Under the pieces are notes generated by a model, which was not told where the DNA came from, searched no databases, and saw only the letters and a list, made by a program, of their open reading frames with translations. 64,000 nt of DNA, taken from positions 2,604,001 to 2,668,000 of the forward strand of contig NZ_VTFG01000001.1 in assembly GCF_008692035.1 (NCBI RefSeq). The letters are read 5' to 3'. Both the position numbers and the translations under genes were made by a program. Positions 34,317-47,566 of this stretch are shown one piece after another. This DNA comes from Pseudomonas marginalis. GTDB taxonomy: Bacteria; Pseudomonadota; Gammaproteobacteria; Pseudomonadales; Pseudomonadaceae. How positions within the stretch are numbered: the stretch's first letter is position 1; the number at the start of each line of letters is the position of its first letter.

Positions 34317-34826
34317 ATGCAACCCACCGCAATCGACAGCAAAAGCAAAAACCATCACGGCGAGCGCGTCGCGTTTATCCAGGCTTGCTGGCACAAGGAT
34401 ATTGTCGACCAATCGCGCAAAGGCTTCCTCGCCGAAATGATCGCCCAGGGCTACCAGGAATCGGACATCGATTTCTTCGAAGTCGGCGGCGCCTTTGAAA
34501 TGCCCCTGCACGCCAAGCTGCTGGCCAAGACCGGCCGTTACGCCGGTATCGTGGCCGCCGCGCTGGTGGTGGACGGCGGGATCTACCGTCACGAATTCGT
34601 CGCCCAATCGGTGGTCAGCGGCCTGATGCAGGTTCAGCTGGAAACCGAAGTGCCGGTGTTCTCGGTGTCCCTGACGCCGCATCACTTCCACGCCGGCAGC
34701 GAACATACCGCGTTCTTCCATGAGCACTTCGTGCACAAGGGCCAGGAAGCTGCACGTACATGCGCCGACACCCTGCACAAGGTGCGGGCGATCCGTCGCA
34801 GCGAGCCACGGGCGCTAGCGGTCTAA
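34317..34826 (+). CDS. ribH2: 6,7-dimethyl-8-ribityllumazine synthase, type 2 (RibH2-like)
   Basis: 169 residues. It condenses the ribitylamino-uracil with dihydroxybutanone phosphate in riboflavin synthesis. Motifs: FEVGGAFEMPLHAKLLA, a VAAALVVDGGIYRHEFVA substrate loop, and VFSVSLTPHHF in place of the GVLT..T segment of standard RibH. The sequence is closer to the RibH2 decamer type of Brucella/Rhizobium than to the housekeeping enzyme, so a second standard ribH is expected elsewhere in the genome. It is expressed alone behind an FMN riboswitch, and a REP doublet follows. Confidence 0.88.
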   Translation: MQPTAIDSKSKNHHGERVAFIQACWHKDIVDQSRKGFLAEMIAQGYQESDIDFFEVGGAFEMPLHAKLLAKTGRYAGIVAAALVVDGGIYRHEFVAQSVVSGLMQVQLETEVPVFSVSLTPHHFHAGSEHTAFFHEHFVHKGQEAARTCADTLHKVRAIRRSEPRALAV

Positions 34827-34841
34827 GCAACACTGCAAAAC

Positions 34842-34938
34842 AAAATGTGGGAGGGGGCTTGCCCCCGATAGCAGTGTGTCAGTCAGCTGATCTGGAGCTG
34901 AGACACCGCCATCGGGGGCAAGCCCCCTCCCACATTTG
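34842..34938. repeat. REP doublet (REPIN), near-perfect
   Basis: GTGGGAGGGGGCTTGCCCCC plus GATAGC on the left and ATCGGGGGCAAGCCCCCTCC on the right, about 45 bp apart. The inner arms GTGTCAG/CTGAGACAC also pair, so the unit folds into one long cruciform between convergent ribH2 and astE. Confidence 0.9.
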
Positions 34939-34959
34939 GATCCGGATACGCCTTGAGAC

Positions 34960-35964
34960 CTATGCCAGGCCCACGTCCGTGGTCGGCACAATCAATATCC
35001 CCGCCCGCAAGCCATTCTTTACCTTCGGGTTGGGGAAGATGATGCGCGCACCCTCCTCCTCGATCACCCAACGGGTCTTGGCCACGTCTTCGGCCAGCAG
35101 ATAACCCTTTTCCAATTCCGAAAAGTTTTCCACGTCCGCCGGCAAGTGCAGCAGGAATGCATCGCTGTGCTTGATGACTTCCCGCGACACGGCGAACAGT
35201 TTCAACCCGTCCAGACTGTCAGTCTCAGGCTCGGTGCCTTCGATGATCTGCTTGAGGCGCAGCTCCAGGCGGGAGACATTCACGCCCTGGTTGTGCCCGA
35301 ACGGTCGCGCCTTGCCCAGTTCGAGGGTGAAGGCCTCGGCCTCCAGCTGCTCGTAGGTAAACGCGGTGAAGGTGATCGAGCTCTTGTTCTGCAGCAGCAC
35401 CGCTTCCATGCCAGCGGCGTTCAGGCGCGCCAGTTCGTGGCGTGAATGCTGGCGCCCCTCCTTCCAGGGGTACAGCGCAAACTGCTCGATCTTCGAGCCG
35501 CGGATGGCGGTGTGCAGGTCGTAATGCAGGCGCGAACGGCCAGGCTGGCTGAAGAAGCTGCGGGCCAGCTGTTCAAGTTCGGCGGCGCGCATGGCTTCGG
35601 GGCCGATGTTTTTTTCATGCCGGCCGTTGAACAGCCGGTTGACGTCCAGTTCAAGGTAACGCTCGCCGCGGCGCATGGCCTCGGGGTTGCCGAACAGGAA
35701 CAGAATACGGGTGCGGGGCTTGATCTCCCCACGGGCGATGCCATGCAACAGGCGGTCGAGCAATTCGATCGGCGCGGTTTCGTTGCCATGGATGCCGGAT
35801 GACAGCAACAGGTCGCGGCCATTGTCCGTTGCCTGCGGCGGGCGCACTTCGAGTGCGCCCTCGCTGAGCCAGCGCATCTGCACGCCGTCGACAGTCAGTT
35901 GAATTTTTTGCGCCGGTTCGCGACCGGCGAGGGTCAGTTCAAGCAGTTTGCCAAGGGCGAGCAT
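34960..35964 (-). CDS. astE: Succinylglutamate desuccinylase
   Basis: 334 residues. It is the last step of the arginine succinyltransferase pathway: N-succinylglutamate to glutamate and succinate. Zinc-carboxypeptidase-like fold with [11 protein letters not shown] (His and Glu ligands, about 58-68) and YDLHTAIRG (third ligand, about 150). It is also called aruE in pseudomonads. It lies 12 bp after a small conserved gene and is the last gene of the aru operon. Confidence 0.95.
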   Translation of the reverse strand: MLALGKLLELTLAGREPAQKIQLTVDGVQMRWLSEGALEVRPPQATDNGRDLLLSSGIHGNETAPIELLDRLLHGIARGEIKPRTRILFLFGNPEAMRRGERYLELDVNRLFNGRHEKNIGPEAMRAAELEQLARSFFSQPGRSRLHYDLHTAIRGSKIEQFALYPWKEGRQHSRHELARLNAAGMEAVLLQNKSSITFTAFTYEQLEAEAFTLELGKARPFGHNQGVNVSRLELRLKQIIEGTEPETDSLDGLKLFAVSREVIKHSDAFLLHLPADVENFSELEKGYLLAEDVAKTRWVIEEEGARIIFPNPKVKNGLRAGILIVPTTDVGLA

Positions 35965-35975
35965 ACGCAGCTTCC

Positions 35976-36266
35976 TTAGTGGTTGCAGCCTGGGCCGTGG
36001 ACGTGATCGTCATCATCACCTTCAACGTCGGCCGGTTCCATTTCCAGTTGCAGGCTCATCAGGTTGGTGGCCAGTGGGCGCATCAACAGGTTGGCGTATT
36101 CGGCGTCGCCTTCTTCCACGTCCACGCCGATCAGCAGTTGGCCACGGCCGTCGTGCTGGATCCAGATTTCCTTGCCCTGCCAGACCACGGCGACGCGGGT
36201 GCAGGAGGTTTCCAGCTGGGTGCCGTCGGTGTCTTCAAGGATCAGTTGCAGGGTGTCGGTGCTCAT
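35976..36266 (-). CDS. Small conserved protein of the aru/ast operon, unknown function
   Basis: 96 residues, cytoplasmic, no membrane span. A beta-rich body ([19 protein letters not shown].., about 25-45) is followed by an acidic and His-rich tail [13 protein letters not shown] that could bind metal. The same small gene sits between aruB and aruE in other pseudomonads, where it has no established role. Given that AstE is zinc-dependent, a metal-handling role is conceivable but unproven. Confidence 0.75.
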   Translation of the reverse strand: MSTDTLQLILEDTDGTQLETSCTRVAVVWQGKEIWIQHDGRGQLLIGVDVEEGDAEYANLLMRPLATNLMSLQLEMEPADVEGDDDDHVHGPGCNH

Positions 36267-36304
36267 AAATAATTCTCAGCCATAGGGTGTAAAAAGAGGT
36301 GGCG

Positions 36305-37651
36305 TTAATTGATCTGGAAAGGATAAACCGAGCCCAGTTTAAGGATTTGCGTCAGTTCATCCAGTGCCGTCCGGCACTCAAGCAGTAATTGCGGGTCAGC
36401 CAGGTCGGTTTCGCGCAGGCTGTCGCGGTAGTGCTTGTCGACCCATTGGGTCAGTGTGTCGTACAACGGCGCGGTCATGATAACCCCTGGGTTCACCGCT
36501 GCCAGCTCGGTTTCATTGAGGGCCACGCGCAGGCGCAGGCACGCCGGGCCGCCGCCGTTCTGCATGCTTTGCTTGAGGTCGAAGACTTTGACTTCGCGGA
36601 TCAGCCCCGCGGACGCCGTCAGGCCTTGCAGGTACTGCCAGACGCGCTCGTTGGCGCGGCATTCTTCCGGCACGATCAGCAGCATCGAACCGTCGGCGCA
36701 GGTCAGCAACTGGCTGTTGAACAGGTAGGAGCGCACCGCGTCCTCGACGCTGACCTGGGCACGCGGCACACACACCGCCTGGAAGTTGCCGCCCAGCTTG
36801 CCCAACTTGCCCTGCAACTCGGCCAGCATCTGTTCGGTATGGAGGAACGCGTCCTCGTGATAGAACAGCACCTCGCCGTTGCCCACCGCGATCACGTCGT
36901 TGTGGAACACGCCGGCATCGATCACCGCCGGGTTCTGCTGGGCGTAGACCACGCCTTCATCCTTCAGGCCATGCAGGCGGGCGACGGCCTGGGAGGCTTC
37001 GAGGGTCTGGCGCGCCGGGTACTTCTGCGGGGCCGGGTAACGGGGGTCGAACGCGCTGCGCCCGAACACGAAAAATTCCACCCCCGCGTCGCCATACTCA
37101 CGGCAGAAACGCGTGTGGTTGGCCGCACCTTCGTCGCCGAACTGCGCCACCGCCGGTAACGCGGCGTGGTGGGCAAAGTGTTTCTGGTCGGCAAACATCG
37201 CCCCCAGCACGCGGCTGGTGGTGGGGTGTTCGATGCTGCGGTGGTATTTGCAGTTGAGGTTGGCGGCGGTGAAATGCACGCGGCCATCTGCCGTGTCGGC
37301 GCTCGGGCTGACGGTGGCGGCGTTGGCCACCCACATGCTCGATGCCGAGCAGCTGGCGACCAACAACGGCATGGCCTGCTTGGCCGCCTGCTGGATGACC
37401 TGGGCGTCGGTGCCGCTGAAACCGAGGTTGCGCAACGCCGCTACATCCGGACGCTCCTGGGGCGCAAGCACACCTTGCACAAAGCCCATGTCCATCAGCG
37501 CTTTCATTTTCTGCAGGCCCTGCAACGCCGCTTCCCTGGGGTTGGAATGCTGCTGGCTGTTGCTCTGGGAGGCGACGTTGCCGAAGGACAAACCGCCGTA
37601 GTTATGGGTCGGCCCCACTAGACCGTCAAAATTGACTTCATAGGATTTCAT
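36305..37651 (-). CDS. astB: N-succinylarginine dihydrolase
   Basis: 448 residues from [20 protein letters not shown]. It converts succinylarginine to succinylornithine, CO2 and ammonia. Guanidino-modifying fold with the catalytic-site segments [22 protein letters not shown] (His) and [12 protein letters not shown] (Cys). An upstream in-frame extension of 19 codons lacks a ribosome site. It is called aruB in pseudomonads, second step of the pathway. Confidence 0.95.
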   Translation of the reverse strand: MKSYEVNFDGLVGPTHNYGGLSFGNVASQSNSQQHSNPREAALQGLQKMKALMDMGFVQGVLAPQERPDVAALRNLGFSGTDAQVIQQAAKQAMPLLVASCSASSMWVANAATVSPSADTADGRVHFTAANLNCKYHRSIEHPTTSRVLGAMFADQKHFAHHAALPAVAQFGDEGAANHTRFCREYGDAGVEFFVFGRSAFDPRYPAPQKYPARQTLEASQAVARLHGLKDEGVVYAQQNPAVIDAGVFHNDVIAVGNGEVLFYHEDAFLHTEQMLAELQGKLGKLGGNFQAVCVPRAQVSVEDAVRSYLFNSQLLTCADGSMLLIVPEECRANERVWQYLQGLTASAGLIREVKVFDLKQSMQNGGGPACLRLRVALNETELAAVNPGVIMTAPLYDTLTQWVDKHYRDSLRETDLADPQLLLECRTALDELTQILKLGSVYPFQIN

Positions 37652-37716
37652 CGGCGAGGCTCCACGAACATCTGTTTTTATAGGCTTCAAATTACTTGAA
37701 TACACCACTGACCCCC

Positions 37717-37745
37717 TGTGGGAGGGGGCAAGCCCCCTCCCACAT

Positions 37746-37746
<1 letters not shown>
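37717..37746. repeat. REP singlet, perfect hairpin between astD and astB
   Basis: TGTGGGAGGGGGCAAGCCCCCTCCCACA: a full palindrome lacking the GATAGC tail of normal REPs. It lies in the gap inside the operon and overlaps the astD stop region, so it may tune the expression of downstream genes. Confidence 0.8.
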
Positions 37747-40237
<2,491 letters not shown>

Positions 40238-40286
40238 GCTATCTCCTCAGACGGGCCGCTGCTGCCAGCCACCCGCGACACTCTGT

Positions 40287-41306
40287 TTATACCGCTACCA
40301 GGCGCACACTCGCGCCTTCACCAACGCCCAGGGCTTCGGCGGCTGCCAGGTCCAGGGTCACCGGTTTGCCCGGCGCGTAGTCCAGCTCCAGCATCACCGC
40401 GCGGTAATCCTGCAACTGCGCGTTGCTCACCAGGTACTGGCGGCCGACACCCTTGGCCATCTCGCCGATCTTCACCGGCACCACGCGGCTCTGGGCAATC
40501 GAGCGAATGCCCGAGACCCGTGCGTGCAGCGTCGGGCCGCCGTCGAAGATGTCGATGTAGTGGTCAGTCTCGAAGCCTTCGCGCATCAGGATGTCGAAGG
40601 TGATCTGGGCACGCGGGTGCACCTGGCCCATGGCTTCCTGGGCTTCGTCCGGCAGCAGCGGCACGTAGATCGGGTAATGCGGCATCAGCTCGGCGAGGAA
40701 CGTACGGCTTTTCAGCCCGCACAGGCGCTCGGCGGCGGCGTAGTTGAGGTCGAAGAAGTTGCGGCCGATGGCATCCCAGAACGGCGAATCACCGTTCTCG
40801 TCGCTGTAGCCGACAATCTCGGTCACCACCGAGTCGGCAAAGCGCTCGGGGTGGCTGGCGACGAACAACAGGCGGCCGCGGGAATTGAGTTCCGACCACG
40901 GCGAACCGACCAGCTCCGGCACCACGTAGAAACTGGTGAGCAGGCTGTTGCCGGTGAGGTCGTGGCACTGGGAAAGCACGTGGATCTTGTTGTGGATCTT
41001 CAGCTCGCGGGAGGCGTGCACGAAGGTCTCGTTACGAAAACTGTAGAACGGCTCCGAGTAACCGGCCGAGGCGACGATGGCCGAGCAGCCGGCGAGCTTG
41101 CCGGTCTCGGTGTCTTCGAGCACGAAGAAATAGCTTTCTTCACCGTTGAAACTCACCTCGGCCGCGAAGGACGCTTCGCTGGCGGCGATCTTGTCGCTCA
41201 GGCGTTCCACATCATCCGGCAAGGAGGTGACACCAATCGGGCTATCCGCAGCCAGACGCTGTACCTCGCCCAGATCAGCCATTTGCGCGGGGCGCATCAC
41301 CAGCAT
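40287..41306 (-). CDS. aruF: Arginine N-succinyltransferase, alpha subunit
   Basis: 339 residues, beginning MLVMRPAQMADLGEVQRLA. It is the partner of AruG; in P. aeruginosa this subunit also contributes to ornithine use. It has the same GNAT-like plan: YFFVLEDTETGKLAGCSAIV, YYVVPEL..SRGRLLFVASHP and ERLCGLKSRTFLAELMPHYP. It lies 207 bp after aruC with a REP doublet and a possible weak terminator between, and 49 bp before aruG. Confidence 0.94.
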   Translation of the reverse strand: MLVMRPAQMADLGEVQRLAADSPIGVTSLPDDVERLSDKIAASEASFAAEVSFNGEESYFFVLEDTETGKLAGCSAIVASAGYSEPFYSFRNETFVHASRELKIHNKIHVLSQCHDLTGNSLLTSFYVVPELVGSPWSELNSRGRLLFVASHPERFADSVVTEIVGYSDENGDSPFWDAIGRNFFDLNYAAAERLCGLKSRTFLAELMPHYPIYVPLLPDEAQEAMGQVHPRAQITFDILMREGFETDHYIDIFDGGPTLHARVSGIRSIAQSRVVPVKIGEMAKGVGRQYLVSNAQLQDYRAVMLELDYAPGKPVTLDLAAAEALGVGEGASVRLVAV

Positions 41307-41338
41307 GGTGTCACTCCTTAACTCTAGAACTCACAGGA

Positions 41339-41362
41339 AAAAAATACCGAACAGGTCGGGAA
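41339..41362 (-). terminator. Weak hairpin with T-run inside the aru operon
   Basis: On the minus strand CCCGACCTGTTCGGTATTTTTTT: a 4-bp stem followed by seven T residues, after the aruC REP and before aruF. Partial termination could lower the downstream genes relative to aruC. Confidence 0.4.
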
Positions 41363-41394
41363 CACCCCATATCTTCATGTGGGGCATATTCCAG

Positions 41395-41487
41395 TGTGGG
41401 AGGGGGCTTGCCCCCGATAGCGGTGTATCAGTCACCAGATGCATCAACTGACAGATTGCTATCGGGGGCAAGCCCCCTCCCACATTT
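41395..41487. repeat. REP doublet (REPIN)
   Basis: GTGGGAGGGGGCTTGCCCCC with GATAGCGGTG on the left and GCTATCGGGGGCAAGCCCCC on the right. It lies between aruC and aruF, both on the minus strand, and is therefore transcribed within the operon. Confidence 0.9.
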
Positions 41488-41513
41488 GATCCGGTCCGAC
41501 AGACAGATATGTA

Positions 41514-42833
<1,320 letters not shown>

Positions 42834-42863
42834 TTATAGCGCCAACCCCCGTTTTACGCGGGT

Positions 42864-42879
42864 TTACGCCAATGCGACA
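42864..42879 (-). promoter_or_regulatory. ArgR half-site 2 upstream of aruC
   Basis: A second perfect TGTCGC-N8-AA on the same strand, 51 bp from site 1. It is also part of the palindrome TGCGAC/GTCGCA at 42873-42891. Confidence 0.65.
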
Positions 42880-42986
42880 AATAGCGTCGCAATGGCGCAG
42901 TTTAAACGGATGCAGGGGTTTTCGGCAGTATGCAGGGAAGTTGCGCGATGGACGCGACACACCGCGCCAATCGTATTCACCCCACG

Positions 42987-43967
42987 TCAACCACGCTCGG
43001 ACGGCACCGACGAGAGTTCGAACGGGCTGCTGCTGCGGCGCTGGTTGCGGTCTTCGCGAGGGGTGGCGCCAAAGAAGTTGCGGTAGGCGCTAGAGAAGTG
43101 CGGCCCCGAGGAGAAGCCGCAGGACAGGCCGATCTGGATGATCGACTTGCTGGTTTGCATGAGCATCTGGCGGGCCTTGTTCAGGCGCAGTTCCAGGTAG
43201 TACTGGCTGGGGACGCGATTGAGGTATTGCTTGAAGATCCGCTCCAGTTGTCGTCGCGACACGCACACATGCTGGGCGATTTCGTCGGTGGTCAGCGGCT
43301 CTTCGATATTGGCTTCCATCAGCAACACTGCCTGGGTCAGCTTCGGATGGCTGGAGCCCAGGCGGTTCTGCAGCGGGATGCGCTGGCGCTCGCCGCCTTC
43401 GCGGATGCGCTCCACCACCAGCTCTTCCGACACCGCACCGGCCAGTTCGGCACCGTGGTCACGGGCCAGCACCGCCAGCAACAGGTCGAGTACCGACATG
43501 CCGCCGCAGGCGGTCAAGCGATCACGGTCCCAGTCGAACAGATGGCTGGTGGCGATGACCTTGGGGAAACGCTCGGCAAAATCATCCTGCCAACGCCAGT
43601 GCACGGCGGCGCGGTAGCCGTCGAGCAGGCCGAGCTGGGCCAGCGGGTACACACCGGCCGACAAGCCGCCGATCACACAACCGGCGCGCACCAGCTGCTT
43701 GAGGGCGGTGCTCAGTTGCGAGGCGATCACGGCAGGCGGCTCGTCCGCCAGCAGGAACAGTTTCTGGAAGCCTTCCAGCTTGCCCGCCCACGGCTCGCCC
43801 GGCAGTTGCCAGGCGCCTTCGGTGGCCGGCTCTGCGAGCAAAAACGACAGCTCGTAGACCACCTCCGGATGCACCCGCTGAGCAACGCGCAAGGCCTCCT
43901 CAGCCAGCGCAAGCGTGAGTGCTTTTGTGCTGGGCCAAATCAGGAAACCAATTTTGTGGGCGGTCAT
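42987..43967 (-). CDS. argR: Arginine-responsive regulator ArgR (AraC family)
   Basis: 326 residues. The N-terminal DJ-1/PfpI-like domain (about 5-190: IGFLIWPSTKALTLALAEEA, CVIGGLSAGVYPLAQLGLL) is followed by an AraC helix-turn-helix (about 220-310: TDEIAQHVCVSRRQLERIFK, LSCGFSSGPHFSSAYRNFFG). In Pseudomonas it senses arginine, activates the aot and aru operons and represses arginine synthesis. It is unrelated to the E. coli hexameric ArgR. It lies between aotP and aruC in the conserved order. Confidence 0.95.
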   Translation of the reverse strand: MTAHKIGFLIWPSTKALTLALAEEALRVAQRVHPEVVYELSFLLAEPATEGAWQLPGEPWAGKLEGFQKLFLLADEPPAVIASQLSTALKQLVRAGCVIGGLSAGVYPLAQLGLLDGYRAAVHWRWQDDFAERFPKVIATSHLFDWDRDRLTACGGMSVLDLLLAVLARDHGAELAGAVSEELVVERIREGGERQRIPLQNRLGSSHPKLTQAVLLMEANIEEPLTTDEIAQHVCVSRRQLERIFKQYLNRVPSQYYLELRLNKARQMLMQTSKSIIQIGLSCGFSSGPHFSSAYRNFFGATPREDRNQRRSSSPFELSSVPSERG

Positions 43968-44063
43968 GGAGTGCTATCCGAAGCGAGTAACAGTAATGAA
44001 GACAGAGGCCAATGCTAGCCCGTAAACCAACACAAAGCTTAAAAACGATAAAGACCTGCTTTC

Positions 44064-44166
44064 CTGTAGGAGCGAGCTTGCTCGCGAAAAACCTGAGAAC
44101 ACCACGGGGCATCAGGCTTCCCGCGTTATCGTTGACGATCTTCGCGAGCGAGCTCGCTCCTACAGG
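44064..44166. repeat. REP doublet of a second family
   Basis: TGTAGGAGCGAGCTTGCTCG with CGAA on the left and CGCGAGCGAGCTCGCTCCTA with CAG on the right. The core GAGCGAGC/GCTCGC differs from the GGAGGGGGC family used elsewhere in the window. It lies between aotP and argR. Confidence 0.85.
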
Positions 44167-44184
44167 GGGGAGCAGCGGCCTTGA

Positions 44185-44949
44185 TTATTTCAAGCTGCCG
44201 GACAGGAACTGCTGCAACCGCTCGGACTGCGGGTTGACCAGCACTTCCCGAGGGTTGCCACGCTCTTCGACGATGCCTTTGTGCAAGAACACCAGCTGGT
44301 TCGACACTTCACGGGCAAAGCCCATTTCGTGGGTCACCACCACCATGGTGCGGCCTTCCTGGGCCAGGTCCTGCATGACCTTGAGCACTTCGCCCACCAA
44401 CTCGGGGTCGAGGGCCGAGGTGGGTTCGTCGAACAGCATCACCTCCGGCTCCATCGCCAGGGCTCGGGCAATCGCCACGCGCTGCTGCTCGCCACCGGAC
44501 ATATGGCCGGGGAACGCATCCTTGCGATGGCCCACACCGACCTTGGCCAGGTAGTGCTCGGCCTTTTCACGGGCGTCTTTTTTCGACATGCCCAGCACGT
44601 GCACCGGCGCTTCCATCACGTTTTCCAGCGCGGTCATGTGCGACCACAGGTTGAAATGCTGGAACACCATCGACAGGCGCGAGCGCATGCGTTGCAGTTG
44701 CTTAGGGTCGGCGGCCTTCATGGCGCCGTCCTTGTTGGCCACCAGTTTCAGCTCTTCGTTATTGAGCAGGATCTTGCCCGCGTGGGGTTGCTCCAGCAGG
44801 TTGATGCAACGCAAAAAGGTACTTTTGCCCGAGCCACTGGAACCGATGATGCTGATCACATCACCGGCCGCGGCGGCCAGGGACACGCCTTTGAGCACTT
44901 CATGACTGCCATAGCGTTTATGCAGGTCTTGGACTTCAAGTTTGTACAT
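44185..44949 (-). CDS. aotP: Arginine/ornithine ABC transporter ATP-binding protein
   Basis: 254 residues from MYKLEVQDLHKRYGS. Walker A GSSGSGKSTFLRC, Q-loop in VFQHFNLWSHM, signature MSGGEQQRVAIARAL, Walker B VMLFDEPTSALD and switch His in VVVTHEMGFA are all intact. It energises uptake of arginine and ornithine through AotQM. It lies 28 bp after aotO. Confidence 0.95.
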   Translation of the reverse strand: MYKLEVQDLHKRYGSHEVLKGVSLAAAAGDVISIIGSSGSGKSTFLRCINLLEQPHAGKILLNNEELKLVANKDGAMKAADPKQLQRMRSRLSMVFQHFNLWSHMTALENVMEAPVHVLGMSKKDAREKAEHYLAKVGVGHRKDAFPGHMSGGEQQRVAIARALAMEPEVMLFDEPTSALDPELVGEVLKVMQDLAQEGRTMVVVTHEMGFAREVSNQLVFLHKGIVEERGNPREVLVNPQSERLQQFLSGSLK

Positions 44950-44976
44950 GCGGTCGGTTCTCACAAAAACAGGTGG

Positions 44977-46089
44977 TCAGTCGTTGAGCAAGCGCCCGTG
45001 ACGCAGCGCTTCGCGCCCCGCCACCTTGGCCAGCCAGAAACCCGCTTGGGCATAACGTAGCCGTTCAACGGCAAACAACACCCCCGAGGTGCCCGCGCAG
45101 ATAACGCTCACGCGGTCTTCCAGGGGATCAATCACTTCAAAAATCGGCTCGCCCTTCTCGATCCAGTCCCCGGCTTTACGCAGGTAACTGATCACCCCGG
45201 CGTGGGGCGCGAACAGCAATTCGGTGCCTTCGAAGGGCACGCCTTCGCACGGTTCGTGTTGCGGTGCCGGCCATTCGCCCTTGATCAGGCCTTGTTCGGC
45301 GAGAAACGCGAGGATGCCTTCGGCGTGGAAGATCGCTTCGTCACGGCCGGTGTCCGCCTGACCGCCCAATTCCAGGGTTGTCGCCAGGCAGGCCAGCGGG
45401 ATCTGTGCGTCGGGGAAGGCGCGGGACAACCGCAGCCACGGCAACGAACAGGCCTCATCGAACGAGCTGCCACCGGAATCTTCCGCGAGCAGACCGACTT
45501 TCACATTCAAGTGCGCCGACAGCGAACGCCACTGCGGCCAGTGCTGGGGCAGCGCGTACATGTGCAATGCGGCTTCGGCGTCACAGTGCAGGTCGAGGAC
45601 GATATCGGCGCTGCACGCATGGCTCAGCAGGATGCGCTGCATGCCTTGCAACTGGCTGCTCGGCTCGGGCAATGCGTTGAGCGCATCGGCCATCGCCTGG
45701 CGAATCATGCGCACGTTGGCGTGAGCATCATCCCCCAGCTTGCCTGTGAGCAACTCGGCCACCGGCTCGCTCAACTCAACGAAATCGCGGTTGAAATTCT
45801 TGCCGCTGCCCACTTCGAAACGGCCCTGGTGGCTGCCTTGCAGCAACTGGCCCAGGCCCATCGGGTTGGCCACCGGCACCAGCTCGATCACGCCGTTGAG
45901 GGCACCTTGCGCTTCAAGTTCGGCGAGGCGTTTTTTCAGCTCCCACGCGGCGCGCATGCCGGGCAGTTCATCGGCGTGCAGGCTGGCCTGGATATAGGCC
46001 TTGCGCTCGCCGCTGCCGAAACGGAACACGCTCAGTTGGCGCTCGCAGCCCAGGTGGCCCCAGGGCAACAGGTGATCGATACGTTCCAT
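44977..46089 (-). CDS. aotO: AotO, succinylglutamate desuccinylase/aspartoacylase-family protein
   Basis: 370 residues. Zinc-carboxypeptidase-like fold: IQASLHADELPGMRAAW (His and Glu ligands), IVLDLHCDAEAALHMY (His), and a C-terminal barrel domain with LFAPHAGVISYLRKAGDWIE. It is a standard member of the aot operon in pseudomonads, yet transport in P. aeruginosa does not require it and its substrate is not established. It starts one base after the aotM stop. Confidence 0.9.
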   Translation of the reverse strand: MERIDHLLPWGHLGCERQLSVFRFGSGERKAYIQASLHADELPGMRAAWELKKRLAELEAQGALNGVIELVPVANPMGLGQLLQGSHQGRFEVGSGKNFNRDFVELSEPVAELLTGKLGDDAHANVRMIRQAMADALNALPEPSSQLQGMQRILLSHACSADIVLDLHCDAEAALHMYALPQHWPQWRSLSAHLNVKVGLLAEDSGGSSFDEACSLPWLRLSRAFPDAQIPLACLATTLELGGQADTGRDEAIFHAEGILAFLAEQGLIKGEWPAPQHEPCEGVPFEGTELLFAPHAGVISYLRKAGDWIEKGEPIFEVIDPLEDRVSVICAGTSGVLFAVERLRYAQAGFWLAKVAGREALRHGRLLND

Positions 46090-46090
46090 A

Positions 46091-46789
46091 TCAGTGCTTC
46101 CGTGGAGCCAGGTAGCTCAGCCAGCGGCGCTCGGCCAACTTGAACAGGCGCACCAGGATAAAGGTCAGGCACAGGTAGAACACGCCGGCGGTGATGTAGG
46201 CTTCGAACGGCAGGTAGAACTGCGCGTTCACCGTGCGCGCGGCACCGGTGATGTCGATCAGGGTGACGATGGACGCGAGACTGGTGGTCTGCAGCATCAT
46301 GATCACTTCGTTGCTGTACTGCGGCAGCGCGCGACGCAGGGCCGACGGCAGCAGGATGCGACGGTACAGCTTGTAGCGCGACATGCCCATGGCCTTGGCC
46401 GCTTCGATCTCGCCATTGGGGGTGGCCTTGAGGCTACCGGCAATGATCTCCGCGGTGTAGGCGCTGGTGTTGATCGCAAAGGCCAGGCACGCGCAGAAGG
46501 TCGCACTGGACAGCAGTGGCCACAGGAAGCTCTCGCGCACCGCTTCGAACTGCGCCAGGCCGTAGTAGATCAAAAACAGCTGCACCAGCATCGGCGTGCC
46601 GCGGATCACGTAGGTGTAGAGCCAGGCCACGCCGTTGACGACCGGTTGCTTGGACACACGCATCAAGCCCAGGGGCAAGGCGGCGAGCAGGCCGAAGAAC
46701 AGCGAGATGGCGAGCAGTTTCAGGGTGGTCAGCAGGCCGCCAAGGTACAGCGGCATGGCCTCCCAGATGACGTTGTAGTCGAAGATCAT
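46091..46789 (-). CDS. aotM: Arginine/ornithine ABC transporter permease AotM
   Basis: 232 residues, polar-amino-acid (HisM-type) permease with about five membrane helices. The EAA loop is EIEAAKAMGMSRYKLYRRIL. It pairs with AotQ. Its start overlaps the aotQ stop by 4 nt, ensuring coupled synthesis. Confidence 0.94.
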   Translation of the reverse strand: MIFDYNVIWEAMPLYLGGLLTTLKLLAISLFFGLLAALPLGLMRVSKQPVVNGVAWLYTYVIRGTPMLVQLFLIYYGLAQFEAVRESFLWPLLSSATFCACLAFAINTSAYTAEIIAGSLKATPNGEIEAAKAMGMSRYKLYRRILLPSALRRALPQYSNEVIMMLQTTSLASIVTLIDITGAARTVNAQFYLPFEAYITAGVFYLCLTFILVRLFKLAERRWLSYLAPRKH

Positions 46790-47475
46790 AGATCAGCCGC
46801 CCTTACGCCTACCGAGTAGCGCTTCTCAAGATGACGCAGGGCCAGCAACGACACACTGGTGATCACCAGGTACATCGCCGCCACTGCGAGGAAGAAGGTA
46901 AAAGGCTCGCGGGTGGCATCAGCCGCCTGCTTGGCCTTGAACATCATGTCTTGCAGGCCCACCACCGAGATCAGCGCGGTGGCCTTGGTGAGTACCAGCC
47001 AGTTGTTGGTAAACCCAGGGATCGCCAGCCGGATCATCTGCGGCACCATCACCCGGAAAAACACCTGGAAGCTGCTCATGCCATACGCCAGGCCGGCTTC
47101 AGCCTGGCCCTTGGGGATGGCCATGAAGGCGCCACGGAAGGTTTCCGACAGGTAGGCGCCAAAGATGAAACCCAGGGTGCCGATACCGGCGGCCAAGGGG
47201 TTCAAGTCGATATAGTCGTCATAGCCGAGCATCGGCGCGACGCGGTTAAGCAGGTCCTGACCACCGTAGAAAATCAGCAGGATCAGCACCAGGTCGGGGA
47301 TCCCGCGGATCACCGTGGAGTACAAGTCACCCAGCCAGGCCAACCAGCGCACCGGCGACAGGCGTAACGCGACCCCGATCAGACCCAGAACAATGGCCAA
47401 GGCCATGGACGACAAGGCGAGCTGAAGCGTCAACCATGCGCCATCGAGGATGACGGCCCCGTAGCCTTTCAACAT
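46786..47475 (-). CDS. aotQ: Arginine/ornithine ABC transporter permease AotQ
   Basis: 229 residues, HisQ-type permease with about five helices (LTLQLALSSMALAIVLGLIG, VIRGIPDLVLILLIFYGG). The EAA loop is PKGQAEAGLAYGMSSFQVFF. It forms the membrane channel with AotM. It lies 91 bp after aotJ. Confidence 0.94.
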   Translation of the reverse strand: MLKGYGAVILDGAWLTLQLALSSMALAIVLGLIGVALRLSPVRWLAWLGDLYSTVIRGIPDLVLILLIFYGGQDLLNRVAPMLGYDDYIDLNPLAAGIGTLGFIFGAYLSETFRGAFMAIPKGQAEAGLAYGMSSFQVFFRVMVPQMIRLAIPGFTNNWLVLTKATALISVVGLQDMMFKAKQAADATREPFTFFLAVAAMYLVITSVSLLALRHLEKRYSVGVRAADL

Positions 47476-47566
47476 GATTCAGGTCCTCGAAAAGGGGGAT
47501 GAAAAAATGGCGCAAACCGCAGGAATTCTGTTGCTTGCGCCATTTCGGACAGACAGCTGCGAATAC

